Assembly: GCA_016932385.1 (NCBI GenBank)
Contig: JAFGCY010000096.1
Location: forward strand, 62,001-126,000
Direction: 5' to 3'
Length of the DNA stretch: 64,000 nt
DNA from: a bacterium
Lineage (GTDB): Bacteria; 4484-113; JAFGCY01
The position numbers and the translations under genes were made by a program. This document shows, one piece after another, positions 1 through 10,266 of the stretch. Below the pieces are notes generated by a model. It was given only the letters and a program-made list of their open reading frames with translations, searched no databases and was not told the origin of the DNA. Every line of letters begins with the position of its first letter. Position 1 is the first letter of the stretch.

Positions 1-272
1 CCCAGCCTGATCGTCACACCGCCCGTCGCCCGGGCGATTTTAGTCGCGCGGTCGTAGCGCAATTCGTAGGTGTCGAACTTGATCCCGGCCAGTTCGAAGG
101 TCACGCCATCCGCCCACAGCGTAACGACGTTGCCGTCGACGATCTCATGCCGCGAATAGCCCGATGACCAGAATTCCAGTACCGATTCCAGATCATCCTC
201 ACCACTCTGCGCCCAGGCCAGCGATATCACTGACAGCAAGGCAAGCAGGCCGGCCAGGACAATCCTATTCAT
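1..272 (-). CDS. LptA/OstA-like periplasmic protein, C-terminus cut by window edge
   Basis: An open frame runs from an ATG at 270-272 off the left edge. The first about 21 residues form a typical signal peptide (basic start, Leu-rich core, cleavage after LAWA-Q). The following residues, including IVDGNVVTLWADGVTFEL and a later ATGGVTIRL, have the short alternating-strand repeats of the LptA/OstA jellyroll that carries lipopolysaccharide across the periplasm. The start ATG overlaps the stop of the NYN gene by 8 nt, so it is the distal gene of the minus-strand cluster. About 90 residues are visible. The family call is my reading of the repeat pattern and fits an envelope operon, but a different secreted protein is possible. 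Confidence 0.6.
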   Translation of the reverse strand, partial: MNRIVLAGLLALLSVISLAWAQSGEDDLESVLEFWSSGYSRHEIVDGNVVTLWADGVTFELAGIKFDTYELRYDRATKIARATGGVTIRL

Positions 273-804
273 ACAACAGCACTTCCGAATCCAGTGGGAT
301 GTATTCCGTAGCCGTATAGCGCAACTCTTCGGCGGTCGACTCCGGGAACGCATAGACCTCGCAGCGCAGGCCCTTGGCCTTCAGGTGCCGGACCAGCTCA
401 CAGAAATCGCCGTCGCCGGAGACCAGCGCCATCACATCGATGCGGTCGCTCATGCTCAGTGTATCGATCGCGATCCCCATGTCCCAGTCGCCCTTGGCCG
501 ACCCATCCGGCCGGACCTTCAGCTCCTTGCTCTTCACTTCGAAGCCGATCTGGTGCAGGAAATTGATGAACCCGCTCTGGTCCACGTCCGGTGCCTGCAC
601 GATATAGGCGATCGCCCGGACCAGTTCACGGCCGGTGACGACCTTGCGCAGCAGCGACTCGAAATTCAGTTTGCGCTGGTACAGCGCCTTGGCTGAATAG
701 AACATGTTCTGCACGTCGACGTAAACCGCCAACCGCTGATGCATGTGGATCGGCCGCCGGTAGCTGCCGCCCGTTGACTCACGGGTGGGAAAACTAGAAC
801 TCAT
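265..804 (-). CDS. NYN-domain (LabA/DUF88) ribonuclease-like protein
   Basis: The 179-residue protein matches the NYN/LabA group of PIN-like nucleases. Visible marks are the first strand AVYVDVQN (Asp30, Asn33), the central KGDWDMGIAIDTL acidic patch (around Asp106-Asp114), and the SGDGDF motif at 129-134. These acidic residues bind the metal in PIN-like nucleases. I chose ATG 804 because AGGGAG lies 6 nt upstream and the upstream ctpA stop is 16 nt away. A longer frame to 867 would run into ctpA. LabA-type proteins are known as RNA-processing or regulatory nucleases; the target here is unknown. It is probably co-transcribed with ctpA and the downstream LptA-like gene. Confidence 0.85.
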   Translation of the reverse strand: MSSSFPTRESTGGSYRRPIHMHQRLAVYVDVQNMFYSAKALYQRKLNFESLLRKVVTGRELVRAIAYIVQAPDVDQSGFINFLHQIGFEVKSKELKVRPDGSAKGDWDMGIAIDTLSMSDRIDVMALVSGDGDFCELVRHLKAKGLRCEVYAFPESTAEELRYTATEYIPLDSEVLLYE

Positions 805-820
805 TTTGGCTCCCTGATCA

Positions 821-2338
821 TTACTCCCCTTGCTCTTCATTCTCGGTATCCGGCTCCTCTGTTTCATTCTCCTCGGGGTGGTCCGCGCCGTTGTTCATCG
901 CGGCGACGGGCATATGCTCTTCTGCTTCCGGCTCGACCCGCCCCTCGTCGGGGACTTCTTCGCCACGGGCCAGCCGGTCCGCCACGTCGGTGGCTTTATC
1001 GACGATCGTGTCGTTATCACGCACGTACTTGATCAGCTCGGCGCGCAACTGGCGCAGCTCCTCCGTTTTCTCGCGGACGACCTGCTCCATCCGTTTCAAT
1101 TCCGGCTCGTCCTGCAGCCGGTTGTCGATCGTGAACCAGATATCCGGCTCGATCCCGACGCCGTGGATATCGTGACCGTTCGGCGTCATGTACTTGCCGA
1201 TCGTGATCGCCAGCGCGTCCTTGACGACCTCCTGCTTGTAGGACTGGCCGTCTTCGTCCTTCATCTCCTCAACCGTTTTCTCCATCGGCGTCACCGCCTG
1301 GATCACGCCCTTGCCGTAGCTCTGCGTGCCGACGATCGTAGCCAACCCGTGATCCTTCAGGGCGCCGACCAGGATTTCGCTGGCGCTGGCCGAGTTCTCG
1401 TTGATCAGCACCACCAGCGGCAAGTCGTACTTCTTGACATCCGGATTGGCGTAAATCGCCGTGTGCTCGTCGTTGCGCTCGACGATCTCCACCACCACAC
1501 CTTCGTCGATGAACCGCTCGGCGATATCCACCGCCGGTTTCATCAGGCCGCCGGAGTTGTTGCGCAAATCGATCACCAGCGCCTGCATGCCCTGCTCCAG
1601 CAGCTCATCTACCGCGCTGAAAAAGTCCTTGTCCGTCTGCTCGCCGAAGTTGTTGATCCGTAAGAACCCGGTCGTGCCGTCCAGCATTTTAATATCGCTG
1701 ATGCTGCTGAATGACACCTCACGGCGCTCCACCGTGAAGTCGTAGTATTCGTTCTCGGTCGCGCGGTAAACCGTCAGCTTGACCTTGGTCTCCTCCTTGC
1801 CCTTGATCCGCGTGGCGACCTCGGGCAGGATCATGCCGAACGTGTCCTCATCGTCGACCGCCGTGATGATGTCCTGGGGTTCGATCCCCGCTTCCTCGGC
1901 GGGCGTGTTGGGAAACACGCTGCTGATTTCCGGATAGAAGCCGTCGGGCGTGGTACCCATCAGGATGCCAATGCCGGCATACTCGCCCGAGGTCTGGGCG
2001 TCCAGGTCCTTGTACAGCTCCGGATCGTAGAAATGCGAGAAATTGTCGTTGAACGGTTCTTTGCGCAGCTCGTTGACCATACCTTGGATCGCGCCGTAGA
2101 CCAGGTTGGTTTTCGCCTCCTCGTCGATCGGCATGTAATAGTCGGACTCCAGGATCCGCATCGCCTTGTTGAATAAATCGCCCGAACGCTCATTGCGAAT
2201 CTGGCTGAGCTGATTGATCGTCCAGGCATCCCGGCCGCCGGTACTGGCCGAGGCAGCGCCTGCCAGGTACGCCGCCCAGATAAATACCATCATTACTGCC
2301 AGGGCAATGATTATGGTCGCTAGTTTGAGCTTGCCCAC
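821..2338 (-). CDS. ctpA: C-terminal processing peptidase, S41A family, membrane-anchored
   Basis: This is a CtpA/Prc-type serine protease of the periplasm. In order: a membrane anchor (about residues 5-27), a helical N-region, a PDZ domain (about 120-200, with YAGIGILMG and ITAVDDED), and the S41 core with the nucleophilic Ser in NENSASASE and the general base Lys in QSYGKGV (about Lys343). The C-terminal about 50 residues are Glu-rich and of low complexity. I prefer the GTG at 2338, which has GGAGGA about 5 nt upstream and places the anchor at the N-terminus; the frame stays open to an ATG at 2434 without a good ribosome site. It follows the EnvC-like gene, and CtpA proteases are known to trim peptidoglycan hydrolases or their regulators, so a joint role in wall turnover is likely. 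Confidence 0.93.
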   Translation of the reverse strand: MGKLKLATIIIALAVMMVFIWAAYLAGAASASTGGRDAWTINQLSQIRNERSGDLFNKAMRILESDYYMPIDEEAKTNLVYGAIQGMVNELRKEPFNDNFSHFYDPELYKDLDAQTSGEYAGIGILMGTTPDGFYPEISSVFPNTPAEEAGIEPQDIITAVDDEDTFGMILPEVATRIKGKEETKVKLTVYRATENEYYDFTVERREVSFSSISDIKMLDGTTGFLRINNFGEQTDKDFFSAVDELLEQGMQALVIDLRNNSGGLMKPAVDIAERFIDEGVVVEIVERNDEHTAIYANPDVKKYDLPLVVLINENSASASEILVGALKDHGLATIVGTQSYGKGVIQAVTPMEKTVEEMKDEDGQSYKQEVVKDALAITIGKYMTPNGHDIHGVGIEPDIWFTIDNRLQDEPELKRMEQVVREKTEELRQLRAELIKYVRDNDTIVDKATDVADRLARGEEVPDEGRVEPEAEEHMPVAAMNNGADHPEENETEEPDTENEEQGE

Positions 2339-2463
2339 TATCTTCCTCCGCGTTTGCTGCGCCGACCCGCCCCCTGGCCGTAACGCCAGGATGTCGCTGG
2401 ACCGACTATACATAGTACTTGATATCCGCATCACGTGCCGCTCCGACGGGACTGGGCCCGGCT

Positions 2464-3597
2464 TTAAAGCTCCTTAAGCGGATCGACCGGCTCACCGTCG
2501 ATGCGCACCTCGAAGTGCAGGTGATTGCCGGTGGAGATCCCCGTACTGCCTACCTCGCCGATCTTGGTCGAGGTCGTGACGTGCTGGCCGGCATCGCAGG
2601 TGATCCTGCTCATATGCGCGTACAGCGTGACGCGCTTGTTGCCGTGGTCGATGATCACGGTCTTGCCGTAGCCGCTCTTCCGTCCGGTGAAGATAACCTT
2701 GCCCTCGCCGGCGGCCATGATCGCCGTCCCTTCGGGCGCGCTGATATCGACGCCGGTATGCATCTTTTTCACGCCGTAGATCGGGTGTTTGCGCATCCCG
2801 AATCCGGAGGTAATCCCGCCCGGGCAAGGCTTCTTGAAGCTGCCGGTCCAGGGCTTGCCCTTATAGGCGCTGGCGGAATTCTGCAGCTCGCGGATTTCCG
2901 CGCGGATCCGTTTGTTTTCCTCTTCCAGCTCGTTGATCCGCCTGAGCGTCAGGTCGCGGTCCTCGTTGATGGCCTTGATCACCAGTTCCTTTTCACCCCG
3001 GCGCGCTTCCAGGACCTCGAGCTCCTTCTCCATCTCCTCGCAGATCACGCTGATGTCCTTGATCTGGTTGGCGATCGCGGCCTGTTTGTCCTCCAATTCC
3101 CGGTTGGTAACTTCGGCATCGCTGACCAGCTGCTCATCGTGCTTGAGCACGCGCTGGACAAAGAACACGCGATCCATCAGGTCTGTAAAGTCGTTGGAGC
3201 TGAACAGCAGTTCCAGGTAGGACAGGTCGCCCTGCATATAGATCGCCCGGGCGCGCTGCGCCAGATTCTGCTTATAGCTGGCCAACTGGTTGTCCAGCTC
3301 GGCCTGCTCGGCCAGCAGCTGCTCGTGTCGGGAATTGGCTTCGTCCAGTTGCGTGCGCGTCCGCTCGATCTGCTGCTCGCACTCCTCGATCAACTCGTCG
3401 ACGCCGGCAACCACGTCCGCCAGGTTGCTCTGCTCCTGGCCCAGCTGCGCCACCCGTTCCCAAAGCCGGGAGTGCTCCTGCTTGTTCTGCTTGATGCGCT
3501 GCTCACGGCTGTCCGCGTAAGCCACGGACTGTGCCATGATCACCAGGCCGAATAGGCCGATCAGGCTGAGCGTAACCAGCCACCGATATTTAGCCAT
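2464..3597 (-). CDS. EnvC-like murein hydrolase activator with LytM (M23) domain
   Basis: The 377-residue exported protein has a signal peptide (1-29, AYADS), a long coiled coil (about 30-240) and a C-terminal LytM domain (about 255-375). This is the layout of EnvC, which FtsEX uses to switch on cell-wall amidases at the septum. Unlike the catalytically dead E. coli EnvC, the M23 residues look complete: His280 and Asp284 in KMHTGVD, His328 in LYAHM, and His359/His361 in NHLHFEV. It could therefore be an active endopeptidase. ATG 3597 has GAGGTGA 6 nt upstream, and the gene sits 5 nt after ftsX. Confidence 0.92.
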   Translation of the reverse strand: MAKYRWLVTLSLIGLFGLVIMAQSVAYADSREQRIKQNKQEHSRLWERVAQLGQEQSNLADVVAGVDELIEECEQQIERTRTQLDEANSRHEQLLAEQAELDNQLASYKQNLAQRARAIYMQGDLSYLELLFSSNDFTDLMDRVFFVQRVLKHDEQLVSDAEVTNRELEDKQAAIANQIKDISVICEEMEKELEVLEARRGEKELVIKAINEDRDLTLRRINELEEENKRIRAEIRELQNSASAYKGKPWTGSFKKPCPGGITSGFGMRKHPIYGVKKMHTGVDISAPEGTAIMAAGEGKVIFTGRKSGYGKTVIIDHGNKRVTLYAHMSRITCDAGQHVTTSTKIGEVGSTGISTGNHLHFEVRIDGEPVDPLKEL

Positions 3598-3602
3598 CTA
3601 TT

Positions 3603-4538
3603 TCACCTCGTCAGCTGCCGTACGCGCAGCGCATCAAGGTTTACCTCGGTTTCCCTACCCAAAAACGTATTTACGGTCCTTAAAGATCCGAAAAACCCGA
3701 CCAAACCGCCCAGCGAAAGCAGCAACAACGCCAAGACGACAAAGATCCCGCCTGTATTCAACCCGAAGTAGGGCAAGGCCAGCGTAAGTTCGGATAGTTT
3801 CAGCGCTTCAGACATCATCAACAGCAATGCCCAGATGATCAGGCTGGCGACAATAGCACCGACAGTGCCGAAAAAGACGCCCTCGAACAGGAACGGCCAG
3901 CGGATGAACCACCAGGTCGCCCCTACCAGTTGCATGATCCGAATCTCGGTGCGCCGCGCGTAAATCGACATACCGATGATGTTGCTGATACTCGACGCGG
4001 TGAAGACCAGCAGCAGCAGGATGGTCACGGCGCCGATGCTGATCAGGATCATCATCACTTTCAGGAAATTCTGCACCATCTCGGAGCCGTAACGCAACTC
4101 CTCGACTCCGGGCATGCTCTTGATCTGCTCGGCCAGCCCTTGGATGTAGCGCGGATGGGTGGCGCGGATGATCAGGCTCGCCGGCAGGATATCGTCGCTT
4201 TCCAGAATGCCCAGGTCCATGTGCGGGTTCTTGGCTTCCCAGATCGCCAACGCATCCGACTGCGAACGGTATTCGACATCATGAACGTGGTCCATTTGCT
4301 CCAACTCATTCTTCAGCTGGAGGATGCCGGTTTCGGTCATCGTGCTGCTCATGTACGCGTGGATCAGCAGGTTGTTGCCCACCCGGTTCCAGATCACCGC
4401 GGCGCCCAGCATCAGCACGAGGAAGATACCCAAGACCAGCAGGCTGATCGTAACCTGCACGCCGTAGGTGAAATGCAGGAATCTGTTCAGCGCCAGGCTG
4501 GACAGGAACTCGCGGAAGAGGAACAGCATGCTACGCAT
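3603..4538 (-). CDS. ftsX: Cell division ABC transporter permease FtsX
   Basis: The 311-residue protein has the FtsX plan: a short cytoplasmic N-terminus, TM1 (about 27-48), a large extracytoplasmic domain (about 50-165) that in other bacteria contacts EnvC or hydrolases, and three more membrane segments (about 168-195, 215-240, 275-295). The loop after TM2 reads IIGMSIYARRTEIRIMQLVG, a recognisable FtsX signature. Its start overlaps the end of ftsE by 8 nt, and the EnvC-like gene follows after 5 nt, so the three proteins are probably made together as a complex that couples ATP hydrolysis to septal wall cleavage. Confidence 0.95.
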   Translation of the reverse strand: MRSMLFLFREFLSSLALNRFLHFTYGVQVTISLLVLGIFLVLMLGAAVIWNRVGNNLLIHAYMSSTMTETGILQLKNELEQMDHVHDVEYRSQSDALAIWEAKNPHMDLGILESDDILPASLIIRATHPRYIQGLAEQIKSMPGVEELRYGSEMVQNFLKVMMILISIGAVTILLLLVFTASSISNIIGMSIYARRTEIRIMQLVGATWWFIRWPFLFEGVFFGTVGAIVASLIIWALLLMMSEALKLSELTLALPYFGLNTGGIFVVLALLLLSLGGLVGFFGSLRTVNTFLGRETEVNLDALRVRQLTR

Positions 4539-5232
4539 TGGCGGCCTCCTCGGCGTTGAGGTAGCCGCCCTCGGTGCGGTCCGCGATCATCTGCCCCTGG
4601 CTGATGACGATCGTCCGCTTGCGGTAGTCGTTGACGACATTTTCGTCGTGCGTGGCCACGACGACCGTGGTCCCCCGCGAGTTGATCCTGACCAATAGGT
4701 CCATGATCTCCTTGCTCGTATCCGGATCAAGGTTGCCCGTCGGCTCGTCGGCCAGCAGGATGTCCGGCTTGTTCACCAGCGCCCGAGCGATACAGACGCG
4801 CTGCTGCTCACCGCCCGACAGCTGGTGGGGATAGCTTTTCTGGCGCTTGGTCAGGCCAACCCAATCCATGACCTCGGGTACAAGCTGCCCGATCTGCCGG
4901 CCCGAAGCCCCGCGAATCTGCAAAGCGTAAGCGATATTTTCGAATGCAGTTTTATGTGGCAGAAGCAAGAAATCCTGGAAGATAACGCCGATGCGTCGCC
5001 TGTGAAACGGAATTTCACGAATCCGCATCTTGGCAATATCCTTGTTGAACACGAAGACCTTACCGCTGGTCGGGATCGCATCGCGGTAGATCAATTTCAT
5101 CAGGCTGCTCTTGCCGCCGCCGGTCGGTCCGACGACGAACACGAACTCCTGCTTCTGGATGTGCAGGTTGACGTTTCTCAGGCAGTTCACCAGATTGGGA
5201 TACGTCAATCCGACGGAAACAAACTTGATCAC
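4531..5232 (-). CDS. ftsE: Cell division ATP-binding protein FtsE
   Basis: An ABC ATPase of 233 residues when started at GTG 5232. That start forms a GTGA overlap with the stop of the upstream glycosyltransferase and has GGAGGG 4 nt upstream; a longer frame to 5358 has no support. Walker A is GPTGGGKSS (about 35-43), the signature is LSGGEQQR, Walker B is [12 protein letters not shown], and the switch His is in VATHDENVV. The Q-loop region [20 protein letters not shown] is typical of FtsE. With FtsX it forms the inner-membrane machine that drives septal peptidoglycan hydrolysis. Confidence 0.95.
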   Translation of the reverse strand: MIKFVSVGLTYPNLVNCLRNVNLHIQKQEFVFVVGPTGGGKSSLMKLIYRDAIPTSGKVFVFNKDIAKMRIREIPFHRRRIGVIFQDFLLLPHKTAFENIAYALQIRGASGRQIGQLVPEVMDWVGLTKRQKSYPHQLSGGEQQRVCIARALVNKPDILLADEPTGNLDPDTSKEIMDLLVRINSRGTTVVVATHDENVVNDYRKRTIVISQGQMIADRTEGGYLNAEEAANA

Positions 5233-6053
5233 GCCGCCCTCCGCATGGCTTGGCGTAACACGAGAAAGACGAACTGAGGCAGCATCCCCAGCCGTTTGAA
5301 CCGGGACAAGTCCTGCATTGAGCGGTAGGCCCATTCCAGCCCCGTGCCGCGCATCCACATCGGCGCGCGGCTGCGCTTGCCGGCGAAGACCTCCAGTGCT
5401 CCACCGACGCCGACCATGATCGGCACCTGCAGTTCGTTACGATGTTCCGCGATAAACCGCTCCTGTTTCGGGCAGCCCATTCCCACGAGCAACAGATCCG
5501 GCTGGGCATTTCTGATCCGCTCGACCATCATCCGTTCTTCTGACGACGTGAAATAGCCGTCCGCTGTTCCAACGACCGCCAGGCCCGGCAGCTGCGCGCT
5601 GATCCGCTCCCCTGCGGTTTGGGCGATGCCCTCCTCCGAACCCAGCAGATAGACCCGCCCCTGATACTTGGCCAGCTTGGCCATCAGGTCGAAGGCCAGA
5701 TCGATGCCGGGGTAGCGATGCACGGCGTTTTTGCGCAGCATACGGGCGGCCCAGGTCAGACCGACACCGTCGGAGACGTACATGTCTCCGCGCCGCAATA
5801 CCTTTTGTGCATCAGGCTCGCGCTGCGCCGCAAGAATCATTTCGGCGTTAAGAGTGACCACATGCGTCTGAACCCTTGCTTCAAAAAGCTGCCAGAGCAG
5901 CTCCAGCACATCCCGAGGTTCACCGACGCATAGCGGGTAACCCAACACCTCCGATACTTGTATTTGCGCGCCCACGCCGCCCACCTCAGCTGGGCAGTTC
6001 ATATCTGCATTATCGAAATTGCTCAATTGCGAGTTAAACGCGCCGATAATCAT
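5229..6053 (-). CDS. WecG/TagA/CpsF family glycosyltransferase
   Basis: The 274-residue frame carries the WecG/TagA (GT26) landmarks: VTLNAEMILAA, MYVSDGVGLTWAAR, MGCPKQERFI, VGVGGALEVFAGKRSRAP and the C-terminal GLEWAYRSMQDLSR. Members add ManNAc or related sugars to lipid-linked acceptors on the cytoplasmic face, in enterobacterial common antigen, teichoic acid or exopolysaccharide pathways. No other polysaccharide gene is next to it, so the substrate is unknown. It is coupled to ftsE through a GTGA overlap. The start is uncertain: ATG 6053 has no ribosome site, ATG 6002 has GATAAT exactly 6 nt upstream (possible leaderless start), and an internal GTG follows a GAGGTG. Confidence 0.9.
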   Translation of the reverse strand: MIIGAFNSQLSNFDNADMNCPAEVGGVGAQIQVSEVLGYPLCVGEPRDVLELLWQLFEARVQTHVVTLNAEMILAAQREPDAQKVLRRGDMYVSDGVGLTWAARMLRKNAVHRYPGIDLAFDLMAKLAKYQGRVYLLGSEEGIAQTAGERISAQLPGLAVVGTADGYFTSSEERMMVERIRNAQPDLLLVGMGCPKQERFIAEHRNELQVPIMVGVGGALEVFAGKRSRAPMWMRGTGLEWAYRSMQDLSRFKRLGMLPQFVFLVLRQAMRRAA

Positions 6054-6528
6054 GACTGAGATGGTGGATGTTGGTCAAGTTGACACATTGCTGGCGACCT
6101 ATGCGCCGCCCGTAACGTCCGGTGCGCTGGGCGCCGCCGACCCCCTCGCCCCTCTTGATACCGGCAATCCCGGCTCATTCCTGAACACGCTCGCCGCCGA
6201 GATGAGCCTGCCCGCTGACACCACTTCGAGCGCGGTGGTTGACACCGCCGCCGCGCCGGCGGACCAGGCTGAGATCAGCCAGGTCGCGGCCCAGCTGGAA
6301 TCCCTGATGCTGGAGATGCTGCTTAAGCAAATGTGGGAGACCATTCCCAAAAGTGAGCTCTTCGGCCAGGGGCTCGATTCCAAGTTTTACCGCGAGATGT
6401 GGATCGAGGAACTCTCCAAGGACCTGACGGAGAACGGCCCGGGCATCGGTCTCAAGGCCATGCTGGAGCAGGAGCTGACCATCACGGACGGTCGGTCCGT
6501 CGATCCCTTCATGCTGGGCACCGAGTAG
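6052..6528 (+). CDS. Stand-alone flagellar rod-binding protein (FlgJ N-terminal domain)
   Basis: About 158 residues. The second half (roughly 75-145) matches the rod-binding domain of FlgJ: QLESLMLEMLLKQMWETIP, a Gly-Leu-Asp-Ser stretch, YREMWIEELSKDL and GPGIGLKAMLEQ. The first 70 residues are Ala/Pro/Thr-rich and probably disordered. The muramidase half found in enterobacterial FlgJ is absent, as in many phyla with single-domain versions. It should help assemble the rod through the wall. It stands alone, between a divergent glycosyltransferase and suf, with no flagellar neighbours. The start could be ATG 6052 or 6061; neither has a clear ribosome site. Confidence 0.8.
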   Translation: MTEMVDVGQVDTLLATYAPPVTSGALGAADPLAPLDTGNPGSFLNTLAAEMSLPADTTSSAVVDTAAAPADQAEISQVAAQLESLMLEMLLKQMWETIPKSELFGQGLDSKFYREMWIEELSKDLTENGPGIGLKAMLEQELTITDGRSVDPFMLGTE

Positions 6529-6578
6529 ACGCCGCCGGTTCCCTCCCGTTCCCGCTAGGCCATGCACCGGTCCAAGGC

Positions 6579-6584
6579 TATAAT
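6579..6584 (+). promoter_or_regulatory. Possible -10 box of the suf operon
   Basis: A perfect TATAAT lies in the 197-nt gap between the rod-binding gene and sufC. No convincing -35 box is present at 16-18 nt. It would give a leader of about 130 nt. The rest of the gap shows no gene and no Rrf2/IscR-type site that I can recognise. Confidence 0.4.
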
Positions 6585-6725
6585 TCTTGCGCGGAATCGC
6601 GGCATACCCCGGGGCCAGTTCGGCCATACGCCTGTCAACTGCATTGGGTAAGCTATTCGCCGGGAATCCATGGTAGTTAGCAACGTAACACGAGTCCACG
6701 CGGCTCGAAAATATCTGGTGCAAAC

Positions 6726-7480
<755 letters not shown>

Positions 7481-7481
<1 letters not shown>

Positions 7482-8947
7482 TGCCGGCAGCGGACGGAGC
7501 CCAGGAGAAGACAGGGATGCCAATAGACGAAACAACTGAAGCGGGACAGACGGTGGCCCAGCCCGAGATCGGCGCTTACGCCGCCGGCTGGCACGACGCC
7601 GACACCAAGTACAGCTTCCGTGCCGAACCGGGCCTGTCGGAAAACGTCATCCGCCAGATAAGCGAGATCAAGGGTGAGCCGCAATGGATGCTCGATTTCC
7701 GCTTACGTTCCTACGAGCACTTTCTAAAGCGCCCGTTGCCGCGTTGGGGCGGAAACCTGGGCGAGTTGGACTTCGATTCGATCTATTACTACCTCAAGCC
7801 GGAGGCCGAGAACGCGCGCAGCTGGGACGATGTCCCCGAGGCGATCAAGGACACCTTCGAAAAACTCGGCATTCCCGAAGCCGAGCGGACGGTGTTGGCG
7901 GGCGTCGGCGCGCAGTACGACAGCGAGACCGTGTACCACAACCTCCAGCAGGAATGGCGCGACAAGGGTGTCGTCTTCCTGGACATGGACGGCGGCCTGC
8001 GCGAGCACGAGGATATCGTCAAGGAGCACTTCGGCACGGTGATCGCGCCGGAGGACAACAAGTTCTCGGCGCTGAACAGCGCCGTCTGGAGCGGCGGCAG
8101 CTTCGTCTACGTGCCCAAGGGCGTCCAGCTGGAAATCCCGCTGCAGGCGTACTTCCGCATCAATGCGGACCGCGCGGGCCAGTTCGAGCGCACGCTGATC
8201 ATCGTCGAGGAAGGCGCCTTCGTGCATTACATCGAAGGCTGCACCGCCCCGACTTACGCCAGCGAAGCGCTGCACAGCGCGGTTGTCGAGATCATCGCCA
8301 AGCCCGGCGCCCGTGTGCGCTATAGCACCGTGCAGAACTGGTCGGCGAACGTCTACAACCTGGTCACCAAACGCGCCGTCGCCATGGAGCACGCCACGGT
8401 GGAGTGGCTGGACGGCAACATCGGCAGCAAGCTGACGATGAAATACCCGGCGGTCGTACTGGCCGGCGAAGGCGCGCGCGGCGAGGTGCTAAGCGTGGCC
8501 TACGCCAAGGACGGCCAGCACCAGGACACGGGTGCCAAGATGATCCATGTCGCGCCGGGCACCTCGAGCCGCATTATCAGCAAGTCGATCAGCAAAGGCT
8601 TGGGTCGCTCGAGTTACCGCGGCCTGGTGCGCGTCCACAGCGGCGCGCGCGGGGCCAAGAGCAATGTCGAGTGCGATGCCCTGTTGCTCGATGAAAACAG
8701 CCGCACCGATACTTATCCGTATATCGAGATCGACGAGGATTCGGCAAGCGTGGGCCACGAGGCGCGGGTCAGCCGCGTCTCCGAGCAGCAGGTGTTCTAC
8801 CTGATGCAGCGCGGCATCCCCGAACCGGAGGCGATGGCCTTGGTGGTCAGCGGCTTCATCGAGCCGATCACCAAGGAACTGCCGCTGGAATACGCCGTCG
8901 AGTTGAACCGCCTGATTGAACTGGAAATGGAAGGGAGCGTCGGATAA
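7481..8947 (+). CDS. sufB: Fe-S cluster assembly scaffold protein SufB
   Basis: SufB pairs with SufD and SufC to form the scaffold on which clusters are made. The 488-residue protein has the SufB landmarks: [21 protein letters not shown] near the N-terminus, [20 protein letters not shown], the beta-helix region with [18 protein letters not shown], and the C-terminal [20 protein letters not shown] followed by SGFIEPI. The start at 7481 overlaps the sufC stop. ATG 7517, behind AGGAGA, is an alternative that removes 12 residues. The next gene, sufD, overlaps by TAATG. Confidence 0.97.
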
Positions 8948-10266
8948 TGCCTGCCACCACGCAACAGCTATCGCCCGTCGAGCGGAAACTGGCCAACTGG
9001 CAGCCCGCAGCGGACGTGCCGGACTGGTTCGCCCAGCAGCGCCGCGACGCTCGCGACGCCTATTTCGACTCCGCGCTACCGGATCGCTCCGACGAGGCCT
9101 GGCATTACGGCCATCCGCAGCATTACACGCTGGACGACCTCGATATCGCCCACGCGCAGCCGGGTTTCAACGGCATCCGCTATGAGCGCATCTGCGGCCT
9201 GACCGGCCAGCCGCGCCGTATCGCCTGCCTGAGCATGGTCGGTGATAACGTCGCGGAGATCAGCTCCAGCACGCCGCTACGCGATGCCGGCGTAACCGTC
9301 ATGTCCCTGCGCCAGGCGCTGGCCTTGCGCGGCGATCAGTTGCAGGACTACTGGCAGCGCGAGCTGCTCAAAGCCGACCGCGACCGCCTGACCGCCAGCC
9401 ACTATGCGCTGATCGACAACGGGTTTTACGTGCACGTGCCGGCCGGCGTCACCGCTCCCGAGCCGATCCACCTGATTATGGAAACGGGCGAGCAGGGCAG
9501 CGTGGTCGCGCCGCATGTGATCATCGGCGCGGAAAAAGGCTCCACCTCAACCGTGTTCGTCCACTATCTGGGCTCGACCTACGAAAAGCGCAACCTGCAG
9601 CTCGGCCAGTTGCACGCGCATCTGGATGACGCAGCGAAGCTGTCCGTCGTCAAGGTCGAGCACGTCGGACTGAATACCGATATCCTGACCCAGGAGCTCG
9701 CCAACGTCGGCCGCGATGCCAAATACGTCAGCGTCGCCGTCCATTTCGGCGGCAAACATCTGCGCCATGAGGCCGTGGCCAATCACGCACAGCCCGGCGG
9801 TTCCAGTGAATTGCTCGGGATGCATTTCGTGCGCGACCGCCAACGCTACGACTTCCAGACCACGCAGGTGCATGCCGCGCCCGAATGCGCCAGCAACCTG
9901 CTGTTCAAGGGCGCTGTGATGGATCGCGGCCGCGCCAGCTACCAGGGCATCATCCAGGTGCATCCGCATGCGCAGAAGACCGACGCCTACCAGACCAATC
10001 GCACGCTCTTGCTGTCGCCGGAGGCCCGTGCCGACAGCTCGCCGCAGCTGGAGATCCTGGCCAATGACGTCCGTTGCAGCCATGGCTCGACGGTGGCGAA
10101 CGTCGACAAAGACCAGATTTTCTATCTGGAAAGCCGCGGGATCAGGGCCGCCGAGGCCCGGCGCCTGATCGTCAGCGGCTTCATGGCGGAAATCGCCGAC
10201 CGCGTGCCGCTGGCTACCGCCCGTGACTACGTGTATAACTACGTCCTGGACCGCGTCAATGAGTAA
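8947..10266 (+). CDS. sufD: Fe-S cluster assembly protein SufD
   Basis: The 439-residue protein is a SufB paralogue with a divergent N-terminus (WFAQQRRDARDAYFDSALPD) and the shared beta-helix core. Typical SufD features are NGFYVHVPAGVTAPEPIHLI, GAVMDRGRASYQGIIQVH, the CSHGSTVANVDKDQIFYLESRG segment near the C-terminus, and SGFMAEIADRVP. It completes the SufBCD complex. It starts in a TAATG overlap with sufB, and its last codons overlap the start of the Rieske ferredoxin gene. Confidence 0.96.
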   Translation: MPATTQQLSPVERKLANWQPAADVPDWFAQQRRDARDAYFDSALPDRSDEAWHYGHPQHYTLDDLDIAHAQPGFNGIRYERICGLTGQPRRIACLSMVGDNVAEISSSTPLRDAGVTVMSLRQALALRGDQLQDYWQRELLKADRDRLTASHYALIDNGFYVHVPAGVTAPEPIHLIMETGEQGSVVAPHVIIGAEKGSTSTVFVHYLGSTYEKRNLQLGQLHAHLDDAAKLSVVKVEHVGLNTDILTQELANVGRDAKYVSVAVHFGGKHLRHEAVANHAQPGGSSELLGMHFVRDRQRYDFQTTQVHAAPECASNLLFKGAVMDRGRASYQGIIQVHPHAQKTDAYQTNRTLLLSPEARADSSPQLEILANDVRCSHGSTVANVDKDQIFYLESRGIRAAEARRLIVSGFMAEIADRVPLATARDYVYNYVLDRVNE

